Shown here: positions 10,985 through 23,351 of the stretch, piece after piece
Numbering within the stretch: position 1 is the stretch's first letter
How the letters are laid out: every line of letters starts with the position of its first letter
NCBI GenBank assembly: GCA_958510825.1
Contig: OY294051.1
Coordinates: 28,073,265 to 28,137,264 of the forward strand
Source of the DNA: Brachypterus glaber
Lineage: Eukaryota > Arthropoda > Insecta > Coleoptera > Kateretidae
Reading direction: 5' to 3'
DNA: 64,000 bases
Notes under the pieces: model-generated
Databases searched by the model: none
What the model was told of the DNA's origin: nothing
What the model saw: the letters and a program-made list of their open reading frames with translations, nothing else
Translations under genes and position numbers: made by a program

Positions 10985-11545
10985 TTCCCATTTGTCACCT
11001 CCGGGCGTAAAATTGATTTTTTTATTATCAGATTCACTTTCAGCAACCATAAAAACCTTAGTATACCAATTTTCACTAAAACTACCCTCTGCCCCTTTGG
11101 GGGTGAAGTTAGAATTTTTTTATAACCAGATTCACTTTCAACAACCTCAAAAACCCCAATATATCAATTTTCACGAAAACTACCCCTTACCCCTCAGGGG
11201 GTGGATTTAGAATATCAGATTCACTTTCAGCAACCTCAAAAACCCCAATACACAAGTTTTCACGAAAACTACCCCCCACCCCTCAGGGGTGAAATTAGGA
11301 AAAAAATATTATCAGATTTATACTCGTCGACTGCAAAAACCCCTATATACCAATACGAAAATATTGAAAATATTTAAAAATATTTACCCCCCGACCCCCG
11401 TGGGGGTGGAGTTAAAAAAAATTTATTATCAGATTCAATTTCAGCAACCTCAAAAACCCATATATAGCAATTTTCAAAATTTTCTAAAAAAGATGTATTT
11501 TTCCCCATTCCCCAAAAACAATCCCGAGCGAGAACTTTTGGTAAC
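10985..11545. repeat. Minisatellite, about five units of 85-116 bp
   Basis: Each unit contains CAGATTCACTTTCAGCAACC (starts near 11028, 11130, 11215, 11312 and 11428), a CAATTTTCACGAAAACTACC block and a CCCCTCAGGGGGTG block. Units vary in length and are diverged. The array abuts repeat U (11546-11811), and at 3951 the other U copy keeps only a trace of it. ORFs spanning it are repeat artefacts. Confidence 0.8.
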
Positions 11546-11811
11546 ATACCTGTACGCCATATTTTAAGTCTCTAGCTTAAAGCGTTCTTAAGTTATCGTG
11601 CCCACAAGATTTCCCGGACTTTTTCGACCGACCGACCGACCGGCCGGATGACCGACCGAGCGACTTTTTTTTTTTGCTCGAAATTGATTTATATCGACAT
11701 AAAACGTCATAAAACGCAAAAATACACAAAAAAAAATTTTTAAAGTTTTGCACGAATACAAGGCTTTCCGAAATTTTGAAAATTTTCAAAATGGGAACGC
11801 AAAATTGATGA
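11546..11811 (-). repeat. Dispersed repeat U, copy 2
   Basis: Reverse complement of 3641-3950. It contains a GACC/CGAC tetranucleotide tract at 11627-11665. It is joined directly to the truncated transposase at 11812, so one of the two interrupted the other or a deletion fused them. Confidence 0.75.
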
Positions 11812-12265
11812 TCGATTTAGGGAACCCCAAAAGGAAGCTTCATCGGTAAAAATAACCTTGCCCCAGTCTCGCTCGATGTTTCCCTTGGCCCACGCGAGTC
11901 GTTTTTCTTTCTGTTTTCTTTATTTTACTTCGCCACTTTAAGTCGTGAGCCTGGAGATGGGTACGAATGGTTTCATATCCAAACCTTTCTGCATCGGTTT
12001 TTTTGCCCCTTGGCACAGGGTTAATTGAGGATTCTACGAAAACATGTTTAAAATAATTTTTTCGTGTTTAGCCGGCACCTTTCCTGTTGAGCCACGATCT
12101 GGTAAGTTGTCAATTTTTCGTTTTCGGGTATCGTTTAACCCACTTGTTGACGCATGTCTTTGAGTTTCCCATATACTTTGCAGTCGCTGTAGGCGTCATT
12201 TTCGGACCTTTCGGGTTTAAACAGAGGAAGACAGCCTCGAACCGTGATGCGTATGCAGCACTCAT
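11812..12265 (-). pseudogene. Tc1/mariner-type transposase, N-terminal half, broken
   Basis: On the minus strand ATG at 12265-12263 opens MSAAYASRFEAVFLCL, followed by a helix-turn-helix region ending KTCVNKWVKRYPKTKN and a stop. After a frame change come DRGSTGKVPAKHEK, then DAERFGYETIRTHLQAHD, and after another small deletion RLAWAKGNIERDWGKVI with FTDEASFW, the first catalytic aspartate block of the DDE/D domain. The remaining catalytic residues are lost because the frame runs into repeat U near 11812. The FTDE-SFW and WVKRYP motifs are typical of the Tc1/mariner family. With at least two frameshifts and a stop it cannot be functional. Confidence 0.88.
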
Positions 12266-12370
12266 GTTTTTAAACGTGTTGAGTCTCTAAAAATAAGGCT
12301 CAGAAAAAGTCTCTATGTACCGAAAATGTCAGGAAGTAAAGTATATCCCCGCTCTTACTTGACCGACTGT

Positions 12371-12395
12371 ATGTACTCGATAAGCCACTTGATAA
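12371..12395. repeat. Inverted repeat flanking an AT microsatellite (left)
   Basis: ACTCGATAAGCCACTTG pairs with CAATTGGCTTATCGAGT near 12630-12646. It may be a terminal repeat of the decayed Tc1/mariner element or of an unrelated small element. Confidence 0.5.
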
Positions 12396-12550
12396 CAAAT
12401 TAAGAGGTTTGGTTGTTTGGAACAAACTTTTTTCGAGATAATTTTATATTTTTCTTCTCAAAATTCTATAATAACTACAAATCTGTTATTGTAATGGTCT
12501 TTTTGTCCGCGCACTCCTAGCATATACTAATAAATAAGTAATTAATAATA

Positions 12551-12553
<3 letters not shown>

Positions 12554-12596
<43 letters not shown>
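12554..12596. repeat. AT dinucleotide microsatellite
   Basis: About 20 uninterrupted AT units. Confidence 0.95.
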
Positions 12597-12601
<5 letters not shown>

Positions 12602-12671
12602 AATAAGATATATTTTTTTAAGTTTAGTCAATTGGCTTATCGAGTGCATATATTGCTATAATAGGGGGGGC

Positions 12672-13190
12672 GTATATTAAAGTACTAGTTTCATAACATA
12701 CTAGTACTTTAGAAAACTCGCCGCAAGCGGCTCATTTTCTAAACTTGTACTCGTGCGCTAAAAACGTGTTGTGAAACGAGTGCTTTATACAATTTTTTCT
12801 ATTTTGCTCTAAAATTTAAAAAATCTTACATTTAAATTGATGACTGATGTAGGGATTTTTGTTTTGGATTGGCATTACAGTTTACATCATGTTTAAAATT
12901 CTAAGAACAAATGATATTTTGATATATTTTATAGTCATCTGTTCTCTTTTTTACTGCAATTAACCAAGCCACAATTTTAACACGGTAAAAATAACCTAAA
13001 CACAAATTTTGTGGAAAATTCAACTTTAAAGCGACATTGACATTTGCACGGAAAACGTCAAGCGATAGGCCAGGTCTGTTGCCAACCCAAAAGAACAAAA
13101 AGTACAGATCTCTTATGGGCCTATAAGAACACGCAAAATGCGTGTGATTATGAGCTTATAAGAGTCCCAAAATATAAAAAAATATTATAA
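12672..13190. repeat. Dispersed repeat X, copy 1
   Basis: Collinear with 53540-54070 over about 520 bp: both start GTATATTAAAGTACTAGTTT, carry a GC-rich CGCCGCAAGCGG/CCGCTTGCGGCG core, then TGCTCTAAAATT, CCAAGCCACAATTTTAACAC, GCACGGAAAACGTCAAGCGA and TGCGTGTGATT. Fragments lie at 10862-10960, 22510-22620 and 44215-44330. No ORF of transposase type, so probably a non-autonomous element. Confidence 0.8.
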
Positions 13191-13593
13191 AAGCTTCACA
13201 ATTATTAAGTATATTTTTAGTCCTACTTATACCCTTTTGCCCTAAATTGTAGCTATTAAGTACCATATAAAGTAAGTGCAAAAAGAAAACTTATTTTTAT
13301 GTTGATAATAATAGCCGATGGTTTTCTGATTTTATTATAATAAAATGCATGATTGTGAATTTTAAATTTAAATGTAAGCCGTTTCTTACATGGTTTAGGT
13401 GTAAATGCAGTGTTTACTAAACACTGTTTAGTTAAGATGTCTTTTCCTTTAAACATAATTACCTATTGTAAGCTGAATTTATCTATCACGTTTTGATGGT
13501 AAAATGTTTACAGTTAAATGACAAAGTCCCATTTTGAATCTTTTTGGAGACTCTAAAATTAAATTTAACAATGCGCAGATGTGTTGTTCTATT
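13191..13593. other. Unassigned AT-rich DNA
   Basis: Short minus-strand ORFs only, not supported. Confidence 0.35.
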
Positions 13594-13744
13594 AAGGCAT
13601 ATCTTCAGCCTTGCATAGCAAGCATAGTACATAAGAATGCGATACCGTGATTGGCTTACAAGATACATGACGACACATCAAGCCAATCACGTCATCTCAT
13701 TCTTATGTACTATGCGTGTTATGCGAGGCTGTGGATATGCCCTT
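13594..13744. mobile_element. Hairpin MITE, GCATAAC family, copy A
   Basis: Left arm AAGGCATATC...AGTACATAAGAATGCGATACC pairs with CATTCTTATGTACTATGCG...GGATATGCCCTTA. Spacer TACAAGATACATGACG. TTA or TA flanks suggest a 2-3 bp target duplication. Other copies: 28062-28239, 43208-43358, 43918-44058, 54752-54885. Confidence 0.85.
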
Positions 13745-15348
13745 ATTCACGGTGCCTGCGCTAGAATAATATAGGGTAGTTTCGAATTTTCAAAAAAAAA
13801 TCAAAAATCGTCCTAGACAAAAAATTCTTGGATATAAATTTGTTTCATGAAAAAATAATCAACTTTTTTTGAAATATCCGTCACAATTTTTGTAAACACG
13901 ATAACTCAAGAACGAATAATCCGATAGACTTGAAACTTTCAGGAAAAATCAAGTTTTATGAGGAAAAGGTCCCTTTTGTATTTGAAAGTAAACCCCCCAA
14001 AAACAAAAAAGTTATGAGGGGTTAAACTTTAAAAAAATTGAAAAAGGCTGAAATAAATTATAACGATTCACGTAACTTTTTCAGGAAAAAATACTTTTTA
14101 AAATATTTAATTAAAAAAAATGATTTTTTTTTAATATGTATTTATTTATTTTATTTTTTAAAGGAAATAAAAAAATGTTATTTTTTTTTTAAGTTAGTAT
14201 TTTTTTTTTTTTGGAAAATGCATTGCATATCTTCACGGCTTGTTTTTATGCTATATTAGGGGCTCTTATTCAGTAAAGTTTACACTTTTGTGTCGGGAGT
14301 TTGGAAATCGGAAATTTTGTTCAAGGGGTCAAAACACTTTGACCCCTTTAAAGCATTTATGGACAAAAATTTTCATAACACAAAAGTAGACACACGCCTT
14401 TTTACTAAAAAAGAACTTTGAGATAGAATTTAGTTACACAGTGGAAAAAGTGGCGTGTAAACTTGACTTTGTATAGACATAGACTCCGACACGGAGTTAT
14501 AGAACTCCTAACAACCGAGACGGTGTAATATGGTGAACTTTTATACTGTACCAAAGTACTATTAATTCGTGTTTGAGATACAAGGTCAAAAGCGATGTAA
14601 GTTTTTTTTCACAAATATAACTATCAAGATGGCTATAGCTATAAACATCTTAGTAACCATTCAAAAAATGATCACAACAATACCGTTAACTTTTGGTATA
14701 CATTGCTCACATTTTTGGTAATCCATATTCATACACTAAAGCGGAAAGGCTTAAGTGGTACCTTTTTATATGTGATCCCACAAATAAGTAATCTTATCTT
14801 ACCTGTAAGTATTTAGTATTTACTTTTACTGGGAAGAATATTTTATTTATTTATCTTAACATCTTTCTCGTAAATTTACCTGCTTTTAGAAAGCCTTCAA
14901 TTTTCTTCTCGGTAAAATATTATTGGGAAAACCAGAGATTAATAAAAAATAATGCGTTTGGGAAGTTTTTTGGATTTTTTGGATTACCTTGACAGTTAAT
15001 TTTCCAAAAGTACTGGACTAAAATAAGAATGGAAATATCACAGGTTTTCTTTTAATATCTTACAAAAATATAGCAATGCTTTTTTGTTCATAGTTCATAG
15101 TAAATACTTTCCCAAAAGCTGCTACATAACTACAGAGTATCTGTGATAAATAAAGATTATCTGTATAATAATAACTAATTTATTATTATTTAAATGCTTA
15201 ATTTTATGTACGCATTAAAAGTAGAAATAAATAAACCATTCAGGTATAACCGTTGTGGTCAAGAAATTCGAAATGGAATGCAACTAACTGTAATATTGTT
15301 TTATATGTTACATTTTTGTCGGAAAATATGATTTAACGCTAATCGAAT
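13745..15348. other. Long stretch without a gene
   Basis: 13800-14000 resembles repeat U in style (GATAACTCAAGAACGAATAA) but is too diverged to assign. 14100-14220 is T/A-rich low-complexity. No coding signal. Confidence 0.4.
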
Positions 15349-15454
15349 TCAATAAACAAACTTAGATTGCCGCTCCTGTTACTTTAAAATCCTAGGCCTG
15401 TCTTGTTATGCTTCTTATAACAATGATAATCATGATTATAATCATTATAATACT

Positions 15455-17834
15455 GCATTTCTTGGCAAGAAAGACACATCTGCTATTTCTATGAAAGCAA
15501 AAAATTGTTTAGTTGGGATTCTTTAGTTTATAATTTTCCAAGGTACATATTTGGCATCTAATTAACAATAACTGTTTATTATATTTAGTGATGGCGTTTA
15601 AATTATCTATCATTCAGGAAACCTAGGAAAATTATGGCTAGGTTGCAATCCTATAGGGATATGTTGGAGATAGTCGTATGTCAGTCTTATGGGATCTATT
15701 TAAGGCTTTTGATTGTGTTCGCATTAAATATTTTGGGTTTTCAATATAATAAGCAAACTTAAATTACCGCTTTTGTTACTTCGAAATCCTAGGCCTGTCT
15801 TGTTATTTTTCTAATAACAATGATAATCATGATTATAATCATTATAATACTGTATTTCTTGGCAAGAAAGACACTTCTGCTATTTCTATGAAAGCAAAAA
15901 AATCTTGAGTTGGGATTCTTTAGTTTATAATTTTCCAAGGTTCATATTTGGCAACTGATTAGCCATAACTGTATATTATATTTAGTAATGGCGTTTAAAT
16001 TATCTATCATTCAGGAACCCTAGGAAAATTATGGCTAGGTTGATATCTTATAGAAATATTTTGGAGATAGTTGTATGTCAGTCTTATGAGATCCATCTAA
16101 GGCTTTTGATTGTGTTTGTATTAAACATTTTGGGTTTTCAATATAATAAGCAAACTTAAATTACCGCTTTTGTTACTTCGAAATCCTAGGCCTATCTTGT
16201 TATGTTTCTAATAACAATGATAATCATGATTATAATCATTATAATACTGCATTTCTTGGCAAGAAAGACACATCTGCTATTTCTATGATAGCAAAAAATT
16301 GTTTAGTTGGGTTTCTTTAGTTTAAAATTTTCCAAGGTACAAATTTGGCAACTGATTAACCATAACTGTATATTATATTTAGTGATGGCGTTTAAATTAT
16401 CTATCATTCAGGAACCCTAAGAAAATTATGGCTAGGTTGCTATCCTATAGGGATATGTTGGAGATAGTCGTATGTCAGTCTTATGAGATCTATTTAAGGC
16501 TTTTGATTGTGTTCGTATTAAATATTTTGGGTTTTCAATATAATAAGCAAACTTAAATTACGGCTTTTGTTACTTCAAAATCCTAAGCCTGTCTTGTTAT
16601 GTTTCTAATAACAATGATAATCATGATTATAATCATTAATACTGCATTTCTTGGCAAGAAAGACACATCTGCTATTTATATGAAAGCAAAAAAATCTTGA
16701 GTTGGGATTCTTTAGTTTATAATTTTCCAAGGTACATATTTGGCAACTGATTAACCATTAAATGTATATTGTATTTAGTGATGACTTTCAAATTATCTAT
16801 CATTCAGGAACCCTAGGAAAATTATGGCTAGGTTGCTATCCTATAGGGATATGTTGGAGATAGTCGTATGTCAGTCTTATGAGATCTATTTAAGGCTTTT
16901 GATTGTGTTCGTATTAAATATTTTGGGTTTGGACTTTTTAATAAGCAAACTTAAATTACCGCTTTTGTTACTTCGAAATCCTAAACCTGTCTTGTTATTT
17001 TTCTAATAACAATGATAATCATGAATATAATCATTAATACTGCATTTCTTGGCAAGAAATACACATCTGCTATTTCTATGAAAGCAAAAAATTCTTGAGT
17101 TGGGATTCTTTAGTTTATAATTTTCCAAGGTACATATTTCGCAACTGATTAGCCATAACTGTATATTATATTTAGTGATGGCGTTTAAATTATCTATCAT
17201 TCAGGAACCCTAGGATAATTATGGCTAGGTTGCTATCCTATAGGGATATTTTGGGGATAGTTGTATGTCAGTCTTATGAGATCTATCTAAGGCTTTTGAC
17301 TGTGTTTGTATTAAACATTTTGGGTTTTCAATATAATAAGCAAACTTAAATTACGGCTTTTGTTACTTCAAAATCCTAAGCCTGTCTTGTTATGTTTCTA
17401 ATAACAATGATAATCATGATTATAATCATTAATACTGCATTTCTTGGCAAGAAATACAAATCTGCTATTTCTGTGAAAGCAAAAAATTCTTGAGTTGGGA
17501 TTCTTTAGTTTATAATTTTCCAAGGTACATATTAGGCAACTGATTAACCATAACTGTATATTATATTTAGTGATGGCGTTTAAATTATCTATCATTCAGG
17601 AACCCTAGGAAAATTATGGCTAGGTTGATATCTTATAGGAATATTTTGGAGATAGTTGTATGTCAGTCTTATGAGATCTATCTAAGGCTTTTGACTGTGT
17701 TTGTATTAAACATTTTGGGTTTTCAATATAATAAGCAAACTTAAATTACGGCTTTTGTTACTTCAAAATCCTAAGCCTGTCTTGTTATGTTTCTAATAAC
17801 AATGATAATCATGATTATAATCATTAATACTGCA
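15455..17834. repeat. Higher-order repeat block, copy 1 (six monomers)
   Basis: This stretch of six monomers is repeated almost base for base at 17835-20212 (offset 2375-2377). Private variants that tie the copies together include GGCATCTAATTAACAATAAC, TGTGTTCGCATTAAATAT and the ACTTTCAAATTATC variant. Left edge is where unit 1 stops matching unit 7; exact breakpoint uncertain by some tens of bases. Confidence 0.9.
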
Positions 17835-20212
17835 TTTCTTGGCAAGAAAGACACATCTGCTATTTCTATGAAAGCAAAAAATTGTTTAGTTGGGATTCTT
17901 TAGTTTATAATTTTCCAAGGTACATATTTGGCATCTAATTAACAATAACTGTTTATTATATTTAGTGATGGCGTTTAAATTATCTATCATTCAGGAAACC
18001 TAGGAAAATTATGGCTAGGTTGCAATCCTATAGGGATATGTTGGAGATAGTCGTATGTCAGTCTTATGGGATCTATTTAAGGCTTTTGATTGTGTTCGCA
18101 TTAAATATTTTGGGGTTTCAATATAATAAGCAAACTTAAATTACCGCTTTTGTTACTTCGAAATCCTAGGCCTGTCTTGTTATTTTTCTAATAACAATGA
18201 TAATCATGATTATAATCATTATAATACTGCATTTCTTGGCAAGAAAGACACATCTGCTATTTCTATGAAAGCAAAAAAATCTTGAGTTGGGATTGTTTAG
18301 TTTATAATTTTCCAAGGTTCATATTTGGCAACTGATTAGCCATAACTGTATATTATAATTAGTGATGGCGTTTAAATTATCTATCATTCAGGAACCCTAG
18401 GAAAATTATGGCTAGGTTGATATCTTATAGAAATATTTTGGAGATAGTTGTATGTCAGTCTTATGAGATCCATCTAAGGCTTTTGATTGTGTTTGTATTA
18501 AACATTTTGGGTTTTCAATATAATAAGCAAACTTAAATTACCGCTTTTGTTACTTCGAAATCCTAGGCCTATCTTGTTATGTTTCTAATAACAATGATAA
18601 TCATGATTATAATCATTATAATACTGCATTTCTTGGCAAGAAAGACACATCTGCTATTTCTATGATAGCAAAAAATTGTTTAGTTGGGTTTCTTTAGTTT
18701 AAAATTTTCCAAGGTACAAATTTGGCAACTGATTAACCATAACTGTATATTATATTTAGTGATGGCGTTTAAATTATCTATCATTCAGGAACCCTAAGAA
18801 AATTATGGCTAGGTTGCTATCCTATAGGGATATGTTGGAGATAGTCGTATGTCAGTCTTATGAGATCTATTTAAGGCTTTTGATTGTGTTCGTATTAAAT
18901 ATTTTGGGTTTTCAATATAATAAGCAAACTTAAATTACGGCTTTTGTTACTTCAAAATCCTAAGCCTGTCTTGTTATGTTTCTAATAACAATGATAATCA
19001 TGATTATAATCATTAATACTGCATTTCTTGGCAAGAAAGACACATCTGCTATTTCTATGAAAGCAAAAAAATCTTGAGTTGGGATTCTTTAGTTTATAAT
19101 TTTCCAAGGTACATATTTGGCAACTGATTAACCATTAAATGTATATTGTATTTAGTGATGACTTTCAAATTATCTATCATTCAGGAACCCTAGGAAAATT
19201 ATGGCTAGGTTGCTATCCTATAGGGATATGTTGGAGATAGTCGTATGTCAGTCTTATGGGATCTATTTAAGGCTTTTGATTGTGTTCGTATTAAATATTT
19301 TGGGTTTTCAATATAATAAGCAAACTTAAATTACCGCTTTTGTTACTTCGAAATCCTAAACCTGTCTTGTTATTTTTCTAATAACAATGATAATCATGAA
19401 TATAATCATTAATACTGCATTTCTTGGCAAGAAATACACATCTGCTATTTCTATGAAAGCAAAAAATTCTTGAGTTGGGATTCTTTAGTTTATAATTTTC
19501 CAAGGTACATATTTCGCAACTGATTAGCCATAACTGTATATTATATTTAGTGATGGCGTTTAAATTATCTATCATTCAGGAACCCTAGGATAATTATGGC
19601 TAGGTTGCTATCCTATAGGGATATTTTGGGGATAGTTGTATGTCAGTCTTATGAGATCTATCTAAGGCTTTTGACTGTGTTTGTATTAAACATTTTGGGT
19701 TTTCAATATAATAAGCAAACTTAAATTACGGCTTTTGTTACTTCAAAATCCTAAGCCTGTCTTGTTATGTTTCTAATAACAATGATAATCATGATTTTAA
19801 TCATTAATACTGCATTTCTTGGCAAGAAATACAAATCTGCTATTTCTGTGAAAGCAAAAAATTCTTGAGTTGGGATTCTTTAGTTTATAATTTTCCAAGG
19901 TACATATTAGGCAACTGATTAACCATAACTGTATATTATATTTAGTGATGGCGTTTAAATTATCTATCATTCAGGAACCCTAGGAAAATTATGGCTAGGT
20001 TGATATCTTATAGGAATATTTTGGAGATAGTTGTATGTCAGTCTTATGAGATCTATCTAAGGCTTTTGACTGTGTTTGTATTAAACATTTTGGGTTTTCA
20101 ATATAATAAGCAAACTTAAATTACGGCTTTTGTTACTTCAAAATCCTAAGCCTGTCTTGTTATGTTTCTAATAACAATGATAATCATGATTATAATCATT
20201 AATACTGCATTT
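17835..20212. repeat. Higher-order repeat block, copy 2 (six monomers)
   Basis: Tandem copy of 15455-17834. I noticed about ten differences in 2.4 kb, far fewer than between neighbouring monomers. The match ends near 20212, where unit 13 has TTGGTAAGAAATACAC against TTGGCAAGAAAGACAC. Confidence 0.9.
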
Positions 20213-21797
20213 CTTGGTAAGAAATACACATCTGCTATTTCTATGAAAGCAAACAATTCTTGAGATGGGATTCTTTAGTTTATCATTTTCCAAGGTACAT
20301 ATTTGGCAACTGATTAACAATAACTGTTTATTATATTTAGTGATGGCGTTTAAATTATCTATCATTCAGGAAACCTAGGAAAATTATGGCTAGGTTGCTA
20401 TCCTATAGGGATATGTCGGAGATAGTTGTATGTCATTCTTATGAGATCTATCTAAGGCTTTTGATTGTGTTTGTATTAAACATTTTGGGTTTTCAATATA
20501 ATAGGCAAGCTTAAATTGCCGCTTTTGTTACTTCGAAATCCTAGGCCTGTCTTGTTATGCTTCTTATAACAATGATAATCATGACTATAATCATTATAAT
20601 ACTGCATTTCTTTGCAAGAAAGACACATCTGCTATTTAAATGAAAGCAAAAAATTCTTGAGCTGGGATACTTTAGTTTATAATTTTCCAAGGTACATATT
20701 TCGCAACTGATTAGCCATAACTGTATATTATATTTAGTGATGGCGTTTAAATTATCTATCATTCAGGAACCCTAGGATAATTATGGCTAGGTTGCTATCC
20801 TATAGGGATATTTTGGGGATAGTTGTATGTCAGTCTCATGAGATCTATGTAAGGCTTTTGACTGTGTTTGTATTAAACATTTTGGGTTTTCAATATAATA
20901 AGCAAACTTAAATTACGGCTTTTGTTACTTCAAAATCCTAAGCCTGTCTTGTTATGTTTCTAATAACAATGATAATCATGATTATAATCATTAATACTGC
21001 ATTTCTTGGCAAGAAATACACATCTGCTATTTCTATGAAAGCAAAAAATTCTTGAGTTGGGATTCTTTAGTTTATCATTTTCCAAGGTACATATTAGGAA
21101 ACTGATTAACCATAACTGTATATTATATTTAGTGATGGCGTTTAAATTATCTATCATTCAGGAACCCTAGGAAAATTATGGCTAGGTTGCTATCCTATAG
21201 AAATATTTTGGAGATAGTTGTATGTCAGTCTTATGAGATCTATCTAAGGCTTTTGATTGTGTTTGTATTAAACATTTTGGGTTTTCAATATAATAAGCAA
21301 ACTTAAATTACGGCTTTTGTTACTTAAAAATCCTAGGCCTGTCTTGTTAAGTTTCTAATAACAATTATAATCATGATTATAATCATTCTAATACTGCATT
21401 TCTTGGCAAGAAAGACATATCTGCTATTTCTATGAAAGCAAAAAAATCTTGAGTTGGGATTCTTTAGTTTATAATTTTCCAAGGTATATATTTGGCAACT
21501 GATTAACAATAACTGTTTATTATATTTAGTGATGACGTTTAAATTATCTATCATTCAGGAACCCTAGCAAAATTTTGGCTAGGTTGCTATCCTATAGGGA
21601 TATTTTGGAGATAGTTGTATGTCAGTCTTATGAGATCTATCTAAGGCTTTTGATTGTGTTTGTATTAAAAATTTGGGTTTTCAATATAATCAGCAAACTT
21701 AAATTGCCGCTTTTGTTACTTCAAAATCCTAGGCCTGTCTTATGCTTCTTATAACAATGATAATCATGATTATACTCATTATAATACTGCATTTCTT

Positions 21798-23351
21798 TAA
21801 ATATTTAAAATAATTTGTCAAATACGAGTCAAATAAAAAACAAAAAAAATCGAGTACGGGCCTGGCTTCCACGACTCCCGGGCCCTGCTAATAATACATG
21901 GCACAAAGTTTAAATAAATAACATAGGCGCACTTTTCAACCTTTAACTTATGATTTATTGCTCTGAAAATACACTATGCATTTTATTTGCACTAGTTAAA
22001 AAACAGTTTTATATTACCAGAGATTTTACAGTAATACTTTACCTCATTAATTAAATAATTTATATACAACTGTTTCGTTATTTTAGTTAAACGATCACAA
22101 TGGTGCTGAAAAAATACTACCACTACAACTTATTTCATTCGTTTTTGGCGCACGCAAGTTTAAATGAGCCGGCTAGTTTTTTAATGGACAGTACTATAAT
22201 AACACGAGTACTTACTATTTTTTACTACACACAGTATTAATAATCTACCAACTAAAAAAAAAAAAGACAAAAATATTCATTTGGTAAAACTTTGTATTTT
22301 GGGGGGGTCCAAAATTATCAAAATTTGCGTTACGTAATACTTGAACGTTCCCTTAGCGGGGCCCGGCTGAGCCCGAATATAATGGCAAACTATTATTTTA
22401 CCTTTTAGTATTTTCCCCCGGGTCCGGATTTTCTCTCGACGGCATTGGTTTCAAATTCTTTAGTCCTTGGCGTAAAGTTATTAGTTTCAAAAACATTAAG
22501 TGATAGTCCTTTGCTGTACTGTTGCCAACCCAAGAAAAAATAAAACTGCGTGTCATTATGGGCCCATAATCACACGTAAAATGGTTGTGATTATGAACTT
22601 ATAATAAAACCAAAATAGAAAAATAAAATTAACCCTATACAGTAAAGTACAGTATAGGGTATTTTTTATCACTGCGTAATATTAATACTAACCATGACTA
22701 AAGTGAAAAATACTACCGTAATATATTTGAACTTAGAAGTAAATATGCTAATTTTCGTGTAATATGCCAACTTCCTCCAATACGCTAACAACGAAATATA
22801 GTTTCTGCAAATGCTAGGTGCATGGATAAGTGTATATATAACCAGACGTTGACACAAGGTGTACCTGTAATTATGTATATATCTAATTACTAGGAAATAC
22901 AACATTGCTATAAAGACGACTCTGTCATTCTCGACGTGTTTAATAGTCCAGGTAAAGTACAATTTTGACCACAGAGGCATTTGACAGACTAAGATCCCTA
23001 ATCTCAGTTTTCCTACTCTTTTACATTCGTACTCCATAACATCCCTACTCTACAACACGCCTACTCAGTAACATTCCTACTCCCCAATAAACCTACCCCC
23101 CAATAACCCTAACCAAACGAGAGTACGCGGACAAAGAGGCTATTAGAATAACATATCAACAATTATTCTAGATTTTTACGAGTACAAAAATATATCAAAG
23201 TGTAGAGACGAATTATGGAGTAGAGTTTTTGTGGAGTAGAGATATTAAGGAGTAATTATGTTAGGTTGTAATTTAGAGCAGGCATATTAGTCACAAACAA
23301 TGTAATGTGGTTGCGAAAACTACTTAGCCAAGAAAGGTTTTAGATTGGGCC
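21798..23351. other. Mixed DNA with repeat fragments
   Basis: Contains a fragment of the 3-bp-TSD MITE (about 22290-22356, TTGCGTTACGTAATACTTGA then ACGTTCCC), a fragment of repeat X (22510-22620) and a degenerate run of roughly 20-bp units built on CCTACTC-TAACAT (23020-23110). GC-rich patches at 21853-21890 and 22360-22440 recall the insertion at 39487-39650. The 122-residue frame at 22669-23037 is discussed under rejected items. Confidence 0.55.

Larger units (their letters stand above)
15349..21797. repeat. Satellite array: 16 full monomers of 395-398 bp and one partial
   Basis: Taking CAAACTTA as monomer start, units begin at 15357, 15754, 16151, 16548, 16946, 17341, 17736, 18131, 18528, 18925, 19321, 19716, 20111, 20506, 20903, 21298 and 21694; the last is cut off at about 21797 after CTGCATTTCTT. 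Every monomer has a palindromic block around ATAATCATGATTAT, the word ATTCAGGAA-CCTAGGAAAAT and CTATAGGGATAT. The 65-73 codon minus-strand frame seen in several monomers has no ATG-specific context or known domain and is not treated as a gene. Confidence 0.97.

Noticed and set aside
10985..11545. CRISPR-like or coding array
   Set aside because: Unit lengths vary, no constant repeat/variable spacer pattern; it is a eukaryotic minisatellite.
11611..11619. A tenth GGACTTTTT word as part of the recurrent-word set
   Set aside because: Here CCGGAC is native to repeat U (the other copy has CCGGACAGACC), so only the T run is extra; not counted.
17003..21554. Repeated 65-73 codon minus-strand ORF in many satellite monomers
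   Set aside because: It recurs only because the monomer recurs; several monomers have it broken, and it shows no known domain or splice or promoter signal.
22669..23037. 122-residue minus-strand ORF
   Set aside because: ATG-started, but composition is that of AT-rich noncoding DNA, its start lies in the degenerate CCTACTC repeat, and no motif is recognisable. It could be reconsidered with RNA evidence.
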